Below are positions 18,336-27,644 of a DNA stretch of 64,000 nucleotides, in pieces. Both the position numbers and the translations under genes were made by a program. The notes under the pieces were generated by a model. That model did not search any database. It saw nothing but the letters and a program-made list of their open reading frames with translations, and was not told the DNA's origin. This DNA comes from Arthrobacter pityocampae. GTDB taxonomy: Bacteria > Actinomycetota > Actinomycetes > Actinomycetales > Micrococcaceae. The stretch is from assembly GCF_002927275.1 (NCBI RefSeq), contig NZ_PRKW01000006.1, positions 124,001 to 188,000 on the forward strand, in the 5' to 3' direction. Numbering within the stretch: the first letter of the stretch is position 1; every line of letters starts with the position of its first letter.

Positions 18336-19253
18336 ATGGGAATCATCGACACGTGGAAGACGCAGCTCCGGACGACCTTCACGGACGGCGACCCGACCAT
18401 CCCGCAGTGGCAGTTCGAGTTCGAGAAGGGCGACGACGTCGGGTACTTCCCCGTCGACTCGGCCGTCTGGACGGTGCACAGTTCCATCACGCCCACCGTG
18501 GCCGGCATCCGCGCCCTGCTGCTGCAGACCCTGCATCCGGGCGCCATGGCCGGCGTGCACGCCCACTCGAGCTTCCGCGAGGAGCCCCTCGGGCGGCTCG
18601 CCAACACCATCCGCTGGATCTTCACGGTGACGTACGGGTCCACGGTCGCGGCCCGGGAGGGGTCGGCGTTCGTCCAGCGTCTCCATACGCGGGTCCACGG
18701 GACGTACATCGACAGCCGCGGCGTTGAGCAGCCCTATTCGGCGGCGGATCCGGACCTGATCCGGTGGGTCCACCTCGCGTTCGCCGACGCCTTCGTGGCC
18801 GCGCACTCGGCGTACGGCGGGCCCATCCCGGGCGGCGTGGACCAGTACGTGGCGGAATGGGCGCAGGCCGGGGAGCTGATGGGCCTCGAGGACCCGCCGC
18901 GCTCCGCCGGCGAGCTCCGGGCGCAGCTCGCCGCGTTCGACGACGACCTCAGGAACAGCGAGCAGGTGCAGGAGGCGCTGACCTACATCCGCCGTCCTCC
19001 CCTGCCCCGCTCCCAACGCCTCGGCTACCGGATCCTGTTCGCAGGCGCGGTGGCCACGCTGGAGCCGCGCCATCGCGAGCTGCTCGGCCTGCGGGTGCCG
19101 TCCCTCGGACCGCTCCCGCTGCCGATCCGGCCGGCCGTGCGGCTGGTCCTCGGGATGATCCGGCTGGGGCTGGGACCGGAGGGCCCAGCGGAGACCGCCG
19201 CGAAGAACCGCATCCGCCGCGTGGCCGGCGCCGCGGACCCGTCGGCGGCCTGA
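18336..19253 (+). CDS. Oxygenase MpaB family protein (DUF2236)
   Basis: 305 residues. The signature is L-L-L-Q-T-L-H-P-G-A-M-A-G-V near residue 60, followed by R-L-H-T-R-V-H-G near 112 and W-V-H-L-A-F-A-D-A-F near 142. These His residues provide the heme-type iron site in latex-clearing protein and MpaB relatives. The enzyme substrate is unknown. There is no export signal. A perfect hairpin terminator begins five bases after the stop. Confidence 0.87.
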   Translation: MGIIDTWKTQLRTTFTDGDPTIPQWQFEFEKGDDVGYFPVDSAVWTVHSSITPTVAGIRALLLQTLHPGAMAGVHAHSSFREEPLGRLANTIRWIFTVTYGSTVAAREGSAFVQRLHTRVHGTYIDSRGVEQPYSAADPDLIRWVHLAFADAFVAAHSAYGGPIPGGVDQYVAEWAQAGELMGLEDPPRSAGELRAQLAAFDDDLRNSEQVQEALTYIRRPPLPRSQRLGYRILFAGAVATLEPRHRELLGLRVPSLGPLPLPIRPAVRLVLGMIRLGLGPEGPAETAAKNRIRRVAGAADPSAA

Positions 19254-19258
19254 ACGCA

Positions 19259-19288
19259 GCAGGACCCCGGCCGGAGCCGGGGTCCTGC
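19259..19288 (+). terminator. Hairpin terminator after the MpaB-like gene
   Basis: A perfect 13-bp stem GCAGGACCCCGGC / GCCGGGGTCCTGC with a four-base CGGA loop. It lacks a long U tract, as is usual in high-GC actinobacteria. It also lies just beyond the 3' end of the convergent tRNA. Confidence 0.85.
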
Positions 19289-19300
19289 TGGTCGAACTGG

Positions 19301-19385
19301 CGGAGGATGGGGGATTTGAACCCCCGAGGGCGTGAACCCAACACGCGTTCCAGGCGTGCGCCATAGGCCGCTAGGCGAATCCTCC
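19301..19385 (-). tRNA. tRNA-Ser(GGA)
   Basis: The minus strand begins GGAGGAT and closes ATCCTCC-G, with the CCA end encoded (19298-19300). The anticodon stem-loop is CACGC CTGGAAC GCGTG, giving anticodon GGA. A long variable arm (TTGGG...CCCTC region) and the T arm GGGGG TTCAAAT CCCCC confirm a class II serine tRNA. Length is 85 nt without CCA. Confidence 0.97.
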
Positions 19386-19535
19386 TCATTTGGAGCAGAT
19401 ACCAGAATACCCATACAACCGGTTCTCGCCGAATCGCCCCGATTCCGCAGGGCCACGCCGGCGCCGCGGCGGCCCTCCCGCAGGCCTGGCCCGCGGAGTC
19501 GAATGCCACCCGATCCACTGTGTAGACTATTTCCC

Positions 19536-19623
19536 GGCCCCTCATGTGGTGTCATCCTGTGAACTCCCCCAGGACCGGAAGGTAGCAAGGGTAAGCGGGC
19601 TCTGGCAGGTGCATGGGGGGTCT
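19536..19623 (+). ncRNA. ffs: Signal recognition particle RNA, small bacterial type
   Basis: The apical region CCGGAAGGTAGCAAGGGTAA is the conserved Ffh-binding tetraloop and symmetric-loop sequence. The flanking CCCCCAGGA and TCTGGCAGGTGCATGGGGGG strands, plus the 5' GGCCCCTCATG pairing with the 3' end, complete the helix. The 5' end follows TAGACT (19523-19528), a -10 with suitable spacing. Its place between tRNA-Ser and dnaX is common in actinobacteria. Ends are approximate. Confidence 0.9.
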
Positions 19624-19656
19624 TCACTTTAAGCGCGGGCAGCGGGAGGTTCCACG

Positions 19657-20616
19657 GTGGCAGACACGGGCGCCGGCCGCTTCGCCCCCAGCCCCTCCGG
19701 CCAGCTGCACGTCGGCAACCTCCGCACGGCCGTCCTCGCGTGGCTCTTCGCCCGCTCCACCGGACGCAGGTTCCTGATCCGGGTGGAGGACCTGGACCGC
19801 GTCCGCGTCCGCGCCGGTGCCGAGGCGGAGCAGCTCGCCGAACTGACGGCACTGGGTCTCGCCTCCGACGAGCCGGTCCTGCGCCAGAGCGAGCACGTCC
19901 CCCGCTACACCGCGGCGCTGGAGCAGCTCATGGCCCGGGGCCTCGCCTACGAGTGCTTCTGCACGCGGCGCGACGTCGCCGAGGCGGCGAGCGCACCGCA
20001 CGGCCGGCCCGGCTTCTACCCCGGCACGTGCCGGTCCCTCGGCGAGGACGAGCGGGCACGACGTCGGCTGGAGCGCCGCCCCGCGCTGCGGCTGCGCTCC
20101 GCCGTCGACAGCTGGACCGTCGAGGACCTGCTCGCCGGGCGTGTCACGGCGCCGGTCGACGATCTCGTCCTGCGGCGGAACGACGGCGTGATCGCCTACA
20201 ACCTCGCCGTCGTCGTCGATGACGCGGCCCAGGGCATCGACCAGGTGGTGCGGGGCGAGGACCTCCTCGACTCGGCCCCCCGGCAGGCCTACCTCGCCTC
20301 CCTGCTCGGTCTCCCGTCGCCCACGTACGCGCATGTCCCCCTGGCGGTCACGGCCGGGGGCCGCCGCTTGGCAAAGCGCGACGGCGCTGTGACACTGGAG
20401 GACCTTGCCGGGCAGGGCTCGTCGGCGGCCGCGGTCCTGGACGAGATCCTGGCCTCGCTCGGTCTTCCCCGCGGGAGTCTGGACGCGGCCCTCGCGGTGT
20501 TCGATCCGGGGCGGCTGCCAAACCACCCGTGGGTGGTCGAGCCCGCTGTCCTGTTCTCCACCGCCGCCGGACCGGCATGCACACCGTCAGTACCAACCGA
20601 TAAGGTTTCTCCGTGA
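19657..20616 (+). CDS. gluQ: Glutamyl-Q tRNA(Asp) synthetase
   Basis: 319 residues, the size of a truncated GluRS without the anticodon-binding domain. It attaches glutamate to queuosine on tRNA-Asp. Motifs are R-F-A-P-S-P-S-G-Q-L-H-V-G-N near the start (HIGH class), R-V-E-D-L-D-R, the zinc set C-F-C-T...F-Y-P-G-T-C, and a KMSKS equivalent R-L-A-K-R-D-G near residue 240. A GTG start follows GGGAGG. The stop overlaps the dnaX GTG by four bases. With tgt upstream, it indicates use of Q-modified tRNA. Confidence 0.93.
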   Translation: MADTGAGRFAPSPSGQLHVGNLRTAVLAWLFARSTGRRFLIRVEDLDRVRVRAGAEAEQLAELTALGLASDEPVLRQSEHVPRYTAALEQLMARGLAYECFCTRRDVAEAASAPHGRPGFYPGTCRSLGEDERARRRLERRPALRLRSAVDSWTVEDLLAGRVTAPVDDLVLRRNDGVIAYNLAVVVDDAAQGIDQVVRGEDLLDSAPRQAYLASLLGLPSPTYAHVPLAVTAGGRRLAKRDGAVTLEDLAGQGSSAAAVLDEILASLGLPRGSLDAALAVFDPGRLPNHPWVVEPAVLFSTAAGPACTPSVPTDKVSP

Positions 20617-23600
20617 GTACAGCCCTCTACCGCCGCTACCGCCCCGAGACCTTCGCGGACGTCATCGGCCAGGAGCATGTCACCGAACCCCTGATGGCGG
20701 CCATCGACAAGGACCGCATCAACCACGCCTATCTGTTCTCCGGGCCCCGCGGCTGCGGCAAGACCACCTCGGCGCGCATCCTCGCCCGCTGCCTCAACTG
20801 CGCACAGGGCCCCACCTCCACGCCGTGCGGCGTGTGCGACAGCTGCGTCGAACTCGCCCGGGGCGGTTCGGGCAGCCTGGACGTCATCGAGATCGACGCC
20901 GCGAGCCACGGCGGCGTCGACGACGCCCGCGACCTCCGCGAGCGCGCCACCTTCGCCCCCGTCCGCGACCGGTTCAAGATCTTCATCATCGACGAGGCCC
21001 ACATGGTCACCTCGGCAGGCTTCAACGCCCTGCTGAAGATCGTGGAGGAGCCGCCGGAGCACATCCTCTTCATCTTCGCGACCACCGAGCCGGACAAGGT
21101 GATCGGCACCATCCGCTCGCGGACGCACCACTATCCCTTCCGGCTCGTCCCGCCGGAACCCCTCATGGCCTACCTCGAACTGCTGTGCCGGAAAGAGAAC
21201 GTGCCGGTCGCCCCGGGCGTCCTCTCGCTCGTGGTCCGCGCCGGCGGCGGCTCCGTCCGTGACTCCCTGTCCGTGCTCGACCAGCTCATGGCCGGCGCGA
21301 GCGAGACGGGGCTCGACTACGAGCTCGCCGTCTCACTCCTCGGCTACACGCACGCGACCCTGCTCGACGACGTCGTCGACTCCGTGGCCGCCGGCGACGC
21401 CGCGACGGTGTTCAACGCCGTGGACCGCGTGATCCAGACCGGTCACGACCCCCGGCGGTTCGTGGAGGACCTGCTGGAGCGGTTCCGCGACCTGATCGTC
21501 ATCAACGCGGTCCCCGAAGGTGCCGCGTCGATCCTGCGCGGCGTGCCCGACGACCAGCTGAACCGCATGCGCACGCAGGCCACCCAGCTCGGCGCCGGCG
21601 AACTGTCCCGCGCCGCCGACGTCACCAACGCCGCCCTGAACGAGATGACCGGCGCCACGTCGCCGCGGCTGCATCTCGAACTGCTGTGCGCACGCCTGCT
21701 GCTCCCGGCGGCGGATGCCTCGGTGCGCGGCACGCTCGCCCGGGTGGACCGCATCGAGCGCCGCCTCGAATACGCCGCGGGGACGCCAGCTGCCGACGGC
21801 GTCGAACCCGACGCCGCACCGGTCGCCGCAGCCGAACCATCGAAGCCTCCGCGTCCGCGGCTCGACGGCGTCCCCCGGACCGCGGAGGAGGCCGCGGCCC
21901 GCTGGTCGCTGCCGGTGGCCGATCCGGCCGGGCCCGCCGTACCCGCAGCCGCCGCCGCACAGTCCCCCGCCGTCCCTGCCGCAGCCAGGCAGCCGGGCAC
22001 GCCTGCGGCGGATTCCTCACCCGACTGGGGCGGCAACTGGGGCGTCTCCACTCCGTCCGCGTTCGCGGCCCCGGAGCCCGAGGCGCAGGCGGCAGCGCCG
22101 CGTCCCGCGGCGGGAGCTCCGGGTACGACGCCGGGCGCCCCCGCAGTCACTCCCGGAGGTGTGGGCGCCCCGGGCGAGTCGGGCACGTCAGGTGCGCCGG
22201 CCACCGCTGCTCCTGGCGCCCGGGACACTGCCGACGCAGCGGGTGCGCCGGACGCAGCGGGCTCTCCGTCCGCACCGGATGCGGCACGCACTCCGGTCAC
22301 CGGGACCACCGACCGCGATCGGGACGCTGCAGGGTCCGCCTCGACGGCCCCGATGCTGGGCGCCCCGAGGCCCGACGCCTCCACGCCGGACACCTCGGCG
22401 AGCGACGGAGTCCGCGACGAGCGCCCGGCTGCTGGGGAGCGCGGGCCCGACGGGCCGGTCGCGATGCCGGAAACGGGCCGGTCGGATCAGGCCGCCGTCG
22501 TCGACGACGGAGCGCGTCGCCGGAGTGGCCGGGCTCCACAGTCGCAGGGCCACGAGGGCAGCCAGGGGCAGCGGACCGACGGCGCTCCCGGGCAGCACCT
22601 CACCGGCGAACCGGGCCGGCAGCCGGACGCGGGACAGGAGCAGCACCCGGCGCAGGCTTCGGGCGGTCCGGCACAGCCGCAGCAGGAAGCCCGGCGACCC
22701 GAAGCCGGCCGGCAGCAGCAGCCCGCTGCGTCCGGCGGCAACGTCGAGATGATCCGGCGCGCCTGGCCCGAGATCATGGACGAGGTCGCCCAGATCAAGC
22801 GCGCCACCTGGCTCATCGTGAACGTCTCGGCCAAGCCGCGGTCGTTCGAGGGCAACCAGCTGGTCCTCGCCTTCGTGAACCAGGGCAACGCGATCGGGTT
22901 CCAGCGTGGGCCCCACATGGACAACCTGAAGCAGGCGATCCACAAGGTCCTCGGCCTCACCTGCTCCATCGAAGCGGTCCACGACGCCGGCGGGGCGGGT
23001 GAGTCGGGCCCAAAAGTACCGGCCCGCACGGCGGGCCCGGGTAGCAGCCCGGGCCCTGCTTCATCGGCGCCGGGTCGCGCGAGCGATCCGTCGGCCCCTC
23101 GGGAGGATGGTCGACCGGCCGCCGGGGCAAGTGCTCCCGCGCCGTCCTCGCCCGCCAGCCCCGGGGCGCATGGCACCGGGGCCGCTGCTCCGGCGCCCTC
23201 CTCGCTCACGGGCTCGGGGATGCGTGACGCCGGAGCGGCGGAGACCTCGACGCCGTCGGCCGACGATCCTCCCCCCGGTCCGGCGTCGGTCGCAGGCCGT
23301 GCCGGTCACGCGAACCAGCAGACTGCATCCGCAGCTCGGCCGGCCGCCGGCGACGCACCCACCTCGGACCGCACGGACACCGAGGAGGTAACCGCCGCAC
23401 CGACCGCAGAGTCACCGCAACCGGTCACGAGCGACACCCCAGGTCATAACGGCGCAGATACCGCGGGTACCCCGGATACCGTCCGCCCGGCACCAGCCGC
23501 CGTCCCGCCGACGCTGCAGGCCGGGCAGCCCTCCGGCATCCGCCCGGCAGCGACTGAGGAGCACGAGCGCGCGGGCACGACCGCGCCCCCTGCCGCACCA

Positions 23601-24572
23601 GCAGCACGCGACACCCGCGGCGACGCACCCGTGCCGAACCGCGCCGAGGCTCCAGCACCCAACGCCGGCGCCTCCCGTGACACGCGCCCGGCCGGGCGCC
23701 CTGCATCGGGCGTGGCGTCCGGAGCGGCGTCTGCCCCGGGACAACCCGGCACGGAGAGCGTCAGCGCCTGGGACCCGTCCATGTCGGATGACTCCTGGGC
23801 CCTCGTCGAACCGCCCGAGGAAGCCTTCGACCCGGGTCCGGGCTGGGGCTCCGTCCCGGAAGATCCCTTCGCCCGTCGCGCTACAGGACCCCGTGGGACC
23901 GCGGAAGCGGCCCCGGCACCCGACACGACGGACGGCCGCGGCCCGGACCCCCGGAGCCCGAAGCGTGCCCCTGCACCCCAGGGCCCTTCCGTATCCGGCT
24001 CGCGCGCTGCACCGGAGGGAGCGGCGACGAGCCCGGCCCCCGCGCCGGCGGCGTCCCGCTCCGTCATCTGGAGCCCGCCGGACACGGCACCCCCGACCAC
24101 CGCCGCCGGGGACAGGACGCACACCCCTGCTCCCGGCACGGACGGCACCGATGCGGGGACAGCGCCTCAGCCGCCCTTCGCCCACACCACGTCGCCCGCC
24201 CAGCCCAGGACCGCCGTCGTCCCCAGGTTCGCAGCGCCAGCCCCCGGGGCAGGCGATGCCCCCACGCGGTCGGCACCCGGCGCAACGCCTCCCACCACCG
24301 CGCCCGGTGGCGGTGCCAGTCAGGACCGCCCCGCAACCGGCGATGTCCTGCGGAAGCCGGTCAGCCGGTACCAGCAACTGCTCGACGAAGCCGAACGGAA
24401 GCGCGCCGAAGAGGCGGCAGCGGCGCGGGGCGTCGCCGATCTCCGCTTCGTGGAGGACGAGCCCAGCGCGGACGACGAGACCATCGAGGAATCGGGGCTC
24501 GTTGGGCGGACCGCGATCGAGCGCATCCTCAACGGACGCCTCGTCGAGGAACGCAGCATCGACGGCCAGTAG
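20613..24572 (+). CDS. dnaX: DNA polymerase III subunits gamma/tau, very long tau
   Basis: 1,319 residues, about twice E. coli tau. The AAA+ clamp-loader region comes first: Walker A G-P-R-G-C-G-K-T at 44-51, zinc Cys at 63, 72, 75 and 78, Walker B I-I-D-E-A-H at about 125-130, and an S-R-C-like S-R-T-H sensor at 169-172. Domain III ends near 370. A disordered Ala/Pro/Gly linker (about 380-705) precedes a folded island (708-795, [13 protein letters not shown]), probably the tau-specific domain. A second linker of about 450 residues leads to a charged coiled C terminus (1249-1319). GTG start, coupled to gluQ. No credible frameshift site for gamma was found. Confidence 0.95.
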   Translation: MSTALYRRYRPETFADVIGQEHVTEPLMAAIDKDRINHAYLFSGPRGCGKTTSARILARCLNCAQGPTSTPCGVCDSCVELARGGSGSLDVIEIDAASHGGVDDARDLRERATFAPVRDRFKIFIIDEAHMVTSAGFNALLKIVEEPPEHILFIFATTEPDKVIGTIRSRTHHYPFRLVPPEPLMAYLELLCRKENVPVAPGVLSLVVRAGGGSVRDSLSVLDQLMAGASETGLDYELAVSLLGYTHATLLDDVVDSVAAGDAATVFNAVDRVIQTGHDPRRFVEDLLERFRDLIVINAVPEGAASILRGVPDDQLNRMRTQATQLGAGELSRAADVTNAALNEMTGATSPRLHLELLCARLLLPAADASVRGTLARVDRIERRLEYAAGTPAADGVEPDAAPVAAAEPSKPPRPRLDGVPRTAEEAAARWSLPVADPAGPAVPAAAAAQSPAVPAAARQPGTPAADSSPDWGGNWGVSTPSAFAAPEPEAQAAAPRPAAGAPGTTPGAPAVTPGGVGAPGESGTSGAPATAAPGARDTADAAGAPDAAGSPSAPDAARTPVTGTTDRDRDAAGSASTAPMLGAPRPDASTPDTSASDGVRDERPAAGERGPDGPVAMPETGRSDQAAVVDDGARRRSGRAPQSQGHEGSQGQRTDGAPGQHLTGEPGRQPDAGQEQHPAQASGGPAQPQQEARRPEAGRQQQPAASGGNVEMIRRAWPEIMDEVAQIKRATWLIVNVSAKPRSFEGNQLVLAFVNQGNAIGFQRGPHMDNLKQAIHKVLGLTCSIEAVHDAGGAGESGPKVPARTAGPGSSPGPASSAPGRASDPSAPREDGRPAAGASAPAPSSPASPGAHGTGAAAPAPSSLTGSGMRDAGAAETSTPSADDPPPGPASVAGRAGHANQQTASAARPAAGDAPTSDRTDTEEVTAAPTAESPQPVTSDTPGHNGADTAGTPDTVRPAPAAVPPTLQAGQPSGIRPAATEEHERAGTTAPPAAPAARDTRGDAPVPNRAEAPAPNAGASRDTRPAGRPASGVASGAASAPGQPGTESVSAWDPSMSDDSWALVEPPEEAFDPGPGWGSVPEDPFARRATGPRGTAEAAPAPDTTDGRGPDPRSPKRAPAPQGPSVSGSRAAPEGAATSPAPAPAASRSVIWSPPDTAPPTTAAGDRTHTPAPGTDGTDAGTAPQPPFAHTTSPAQPRTAVVPRFAAPAPGAGDAPTRSAPGATPPTTAPGGGASQDRPATGDVLRKPVSRYQQLLDEAERKRAEEAAAARGVADLRFVEDEPSADDETIEESGLVGRTAIERILNGRLVEERSIDGQ

Positions 24573-24672
24573 CGGGTGCCCGCTGCGGATCGCCCACGCT
24601 CAGGGCGTAACGCCGCACCCGCTCTCCGGGGGCTTCAGGTCCCCGGGAGGGCGGACAATGGAGGGTGCGCTT

Positions 24673-24695
24673 CCTCCCGCTGACGTAGCGGGAGG
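24673..24695 (+). terminator. Perfect hairpin between dnaX and recR
   Basis: A 9-bp stem CCTCCCGCT / AGCGGGAGG with a GACGT loop, 100 bp after the dnaX stop and 53 bp before the recR start. It could terminate dnaX transcription partially or act as a processing signal. No U tract is present. Confidence 0.55.
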
Positions 24696-24747
24696 GTGCG
24701 GCATCCGGCATCGGATCAGCATCACGACAGGCAGAAGAGGACACACC

Positions 24748-25344
24748 GTGTACGAAGGCGCAGTGCAGGAGCTTATCGACGAGCTCGGACGCCTGCCCGG
24801 GGTCGGGCCGAAGTCGGCCCAGCGCCTCGCGTTCCACATCCTGGAGGCCGACGGCGAGGACATGCAGCGCCTGGTCACGGCGATCACCACGGTCAAGGAA
24901 CGCGTGAAGTTCTGCAGCGTCTGCGGCAATGTCGCCGAGCAGGACCAGTGCGCCATCTGCCGCGACCCGCGCCGGGATGCGTCCATGATCTGCGTCGTCG
25001 AAGAGTCGAAGGACGTGATCGCCGTCGAACGCACGCGTTCCTTCCGCGGCCGCTACCACGTCCTCGGGGGCGCCATCAATCCCATCGCGGGGGTGGGCCC
25101 GGACCAGCTGCGCATCCGCGAACTCCTCGCCCGTCTGTCGGATGCGCAGATCCAGGAGATCATCATCGCCACGGACCCGAATCTGGAGGGGGAAGCGACG
25201 GCGACCTACCTGGTGCGCATGCTCAAGACCATCGGCATCCCCGTGACACGCCTCGCTTCCGGCCTCCCGGTCGGCGGCGACCTCGAGTACGCGGACGAGG
25301 TGACCCTCGGGCGGGCCTTCGAGGGCCGCCGCGTCATGTCCTGA
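24748..25344 (+). CDS. recR: Recombination mediator RecR
   Basis: 198 residues. RecR acts with RecF/RecO to load RecA at gaps. The N-terminal helix-hairpin-helix ([15 protein letters not shown]) is followed by the zinc finger C-S-V-C-G-N-V...C-A-I-C, and a Toprim domain with V-V-E-E-S-K-D and [11 protein letters not shown]. The C-terminal [17 protein letters not shown] Walker-B-like motif is intact. The GTG start at 24748 is supported by AGAAGAGG seven bases upstream. Confidence 0.97.
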   Translation: MYEGAVQELIDELGRLPGVGPKSAQRLAFHILEADGEDMQRLVTAITTVKERVKFCSVCGNVAEQDQCAICRDPRRDASMICVVEESKDVIAVERTRSFRGRYHVLGGAINPIAGVGPDQLRIRELLARLSDAQIQEIIIATDPNLEGEATATYLVRMLKTIGIPVTRLASGLPVGGDLEYADEVTLGRAFEGRRVMS

Positions 25345-25368
25345 CGCGAACGGCCCCGAAGGGAGCCC

Positions 25369-26508
25369 CTAGGCGATGCGCGTCCCGCGCGCCAGACGCC
25401 GGGCCGGCATCGTCAGCTTCCGGCGGGCACCCAGCAGGAGCGCGGCGGCCAGGAGCAGCTGGATCCCCAGCCCCAGCGGCCAGACCGGCGTCTCCTGCGG
25501 GAGCGGCCGGAACGCCTGGGCCGCCTCCTCGCAGGTCTGGTCGGTGTCGGGTCCGGCCTGCGCCGCGCGCACCCCCTGGCTGATCGTCTCCATGACGCCG
25601 GGCGTGTAGTACGGCCCCCCGGTGGGCCCGTAGGGGCCGGCCGTCTCGGGCTCCGGCAGATCCTCCACGTTGTAGGGCACGGCGTCCGCCACCACCACGA
25701 ACGGGTTCGCGGCCAGGATCCAGGTGATGTACTGCGTGTTCGGCACCTCGGACTGGGAGGTCTGCGTCACGCACTCCAGCTCGGCGCCGGGCTCGGGGGC
25801 ACCCATGCTGTCCAGGCTGGACTCCGGATAGGTGTAGTAGGAGGACGTGATGGTCCGCTCCTCCATCACCAGCAGGGCACTCAGCCCGAAGACGATCACC
25901 GTGCCGAGCGCCAGCAGGGCCACCAGCATGTAGGTGCTGACGATGGAGAAGAGCGGCCGGTTGGCGAGCGCCGAGACGCCCACCCCGATCGCGCAGACGA
26001 TGCCGAGTTCCACGGCGAGCATCAGGAGCGAGACCACGGCCTCCTGGCCGGTGACCCCGCCGAGCGCCAGCGCCCAGAAGATGAAGGGGGTGCTGAGGAC
26101 GAGGAACGCGAGGGAGCCTGCCCAGGAGGCCAGCCACTTCCCGGCGATCAGCTGCCCCGGCGTCAGCAGGGTGACCTGCAGGATCGCGAGGGTGCCGCCC
26201 GCGCGGTCCCCGTTGACGGCGTTCGCCGAGAGCCCGGGAGAAACCAGGAGTCCGAAGAAGAGGACGAAGCCGACGATCAGGTCGAAGAGGATCCCGCCCT
26301 CGTTATCGGTGGCGCCGATCACGCCGAGACCGAGGACGAAGATGAAGCCGACCACCACGAACCAGATGCCGAGCATCCAGTACCAGCCCCTGCCCCGGAG
26401 CCGTTGCTTCATCTCGAGGGCGAACACGGTGCGGACCGCCGTCGTGAAGGGCAGCGAGGGCGCGGACCGTGCGCGGTCGGGGGTCGAGGGTTCGGTCACT
26501 GTGCTCAT
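25369..26508 (-). CDS. ABC-2 type transporter permease
   Basis: 379 residues. A basic N terminus is followed by six hydrophobic segments: about 45-65, 75-95, 120-150, 160-180, 188-210, and one near the C terminus (350-372). Between helices 5 and 6 lies an extracytoplasmic loop of about 110 residues with two Cys (E-C-V-T-Q and Q-T-C-E-E). The N-G-D-R-A-G-G-T-L-A-I-L-Q-V-T-L-L-T-P motif after helix 2 matches ABC-2 exporters of the GldA/NosDFY kind. It overlaps the upstream ATPase by four bases. The substrate is unknown. Confidence 0.85.
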   Translation of the reverse strand: MSTVTEPSTPDRARSAPSLPFTTAVRTVFALEMKQRLRGRGWYWMLGIWFVVVGFIFVLGLGVIGATDNEGGILFDLIVGFVLFFGLLVSPGLSANAVNGDRAGGTLAILQVTLLTPGQLIAGKWLASWAGSLAFLVLSTPFIFWALALGGVTGQEAVVSLLMLAVELGIVCAIGVGVSALANRPLFSIVSTYMLVALLALGTVIVFGLSALLVMEERTITSSYYTYPESSLDSMGAPEPGAELECVTQTSQSEVPNTQYITWILAANPFVVVADAVPYNVEDLPEPETAGPYGPTGGPYYTPGVMETISQGVRAAQAGPDTDQTCEEAAQAFRPLPQETPVWPLGLGIQLLLAAALLLGARRKLTMPARRLARGTRIA

Positions 26509-27437
26509 CGTCTGTCCGTATCAAGGCTCATGTAGGTCTCCTCGAGCGCACCGCCGGCGGGTGCGAAGGCGGTGACGACGACGTCGGCCATCACCAGTGT
26601 GCGCAGCAGCCAGGAGGCCTCCGCGGTGGTGCCGAGCTGGACGAGGAACTCCTCGCGCCGCGAGTCGCGGCGCGCCTCGAAGCGCACGCCGTGGCTCTGC
26701 AGGGCTGCGGCGAGGGCGGTCATCGGTTCGGCCTGGATGTAGTAGCGGCGGGTCTGGCCGCCCGCCTCGTCGAGCGTCTGGCTCTTCACCGACTGGCCCC
26801 GGCTGACGAAGACGGCGCGGTCGGCGATCTCGTCCAGCTCCGACAGGACATGGCTCGAGACGACGACGGTCCTGCCCTCGGCGGCGAGGGAGCGCAAGAG
26901 CGACCGCAGATCCACCCGCGAACCGGGGTCCAGGCCCGACGCCGGCTCGTCCAGGAGCAGGACCTGCGGGTCGTGGATCAGGGCCCGGGCCAGGCTGAGC
27001 CGCTGCTGCTGCCCGCGGGAGAGGACGCGGGCCGGTTGGTCACCGAAGGCGTCGAGCTTCACGGCCGCCAGGAGTTCGCCGGCCCTCCGGGTCCGGTCCG
27101 GGCGGCTCATGCCGTAGAGCGCGCCGATCGTGGTCAGGACCTCCCGGGCGGTCAGTGACTCCCACGCGCCCAGGGTGTCAGGCATCCAGCCGACACTGCT
27201 CCGCACCTCCCGGGGCTGCACGACGGGATCGAACCCCGCCACGCGGATGGAGCCGAGATCGGGGGCCAGGAGGCTCGCCATCATCAGCAGCAGGGTCGTC
27301 TTGCCGGAGCCGTTCGGACCGATCAGAGCGGTCACTTCCCCGGGCGGAGCCTCGAAATCGATATCGCGGACGGCCTGCACGGAGCCGAAGCTCCGTGCGA
27401 CCCCCTCGACGACGATTCCCCCACAGTCGTTGGTCAT
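26505..27437 (-). CDS. ABC exporter ATP-binding protein
   Basis: 310 residues. Walker A is G-P-N-G-S-G-K-T-T at about 40-48, the signature is L-S-R-G-Q-Q-Q-R-L-S near 140, Walker B is V-L-L-L-D-E-P-A-S-G-L-D-P, and the H-loop is V-S-S-H-V. The C-terminal 80 residues form the accessory domain seen in CcmA/DrrA-like ATPases. It pairs with the overlapping ABC-2 permease. There is no Shine-Dalgarno; TAATCT (minus strand, 27444-27449) is six bases before the ATG, suggesting leaderless transcription. Confidence 0.92.
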   Translation of the reverse strand: MTNDCGGIVVEGVARSFGSVQAVRDIDFEAPPGEVTALIGPNGSGKTTLLLMMASLLAPDLGSIRVAGFDPVVQPREVRSSVGWMPDTLGAWESLTAREVLTTIGALYGMSRPDRTRRAGELLAAVKLDAFGDQPARVLSRGQQQRLSLARALIHDPQVLLLDEPASGLDPGSRVDLRSLLRSLAAEGRTVVVSSHVLSELDEIADRAVFVSRGQSVKSQTLDEAGGQTRRYYIQAEPMTALAAALQSHGVRFEARRDSRREEFLVQLGTTAEASWLLRTLVMADVVVTAFAPAGGALEETYMSLDTDRR

Positions 27438-27504
27438 GCTCCGAGATTAGGCGACGCGGGAGTGTATGGGCCGTAACGCGGCAGGTTCTTATTCGGACCC
27501 GACT

Positions 27505-27534
27505 TTGAGCGGACGAATCCCCCGCCGCTACACT
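27505..27534 (+). promoter_or_regulatory. Promoter of the aspartokinase gene
   Basis: TTGAGC (27505-27510), an 18-bp spacer and TACACT (27529-27534) point rightward. This predicts a leader of about 105 nt before the aspartokinase ATG, longer than for most genes here. I see no recognised riboswitch in that leader. Confidence 0.55.
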
Positions 27535-27644
27535 GGCACGGGCGTGGGATCCGGATTCCGCTCCCCCAGGCGCCGATGCTGCCGCCCGTTCCAGCAAGCA
27601 CGGCCGGCTGACGCCGCCGTCCTCCTTCGTCAGTGAGCGAGTGC

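Noticed and set aside
23005-23020. Possible dnaX frameshift site (CCCAAAAG)
   Set aside because: It is not a canonical A-AAA-AAG heptamer, has no Shine-Dalgarno plus stem arrangement, and lies after the tau-specific island, so it would not make a gamma-like product.
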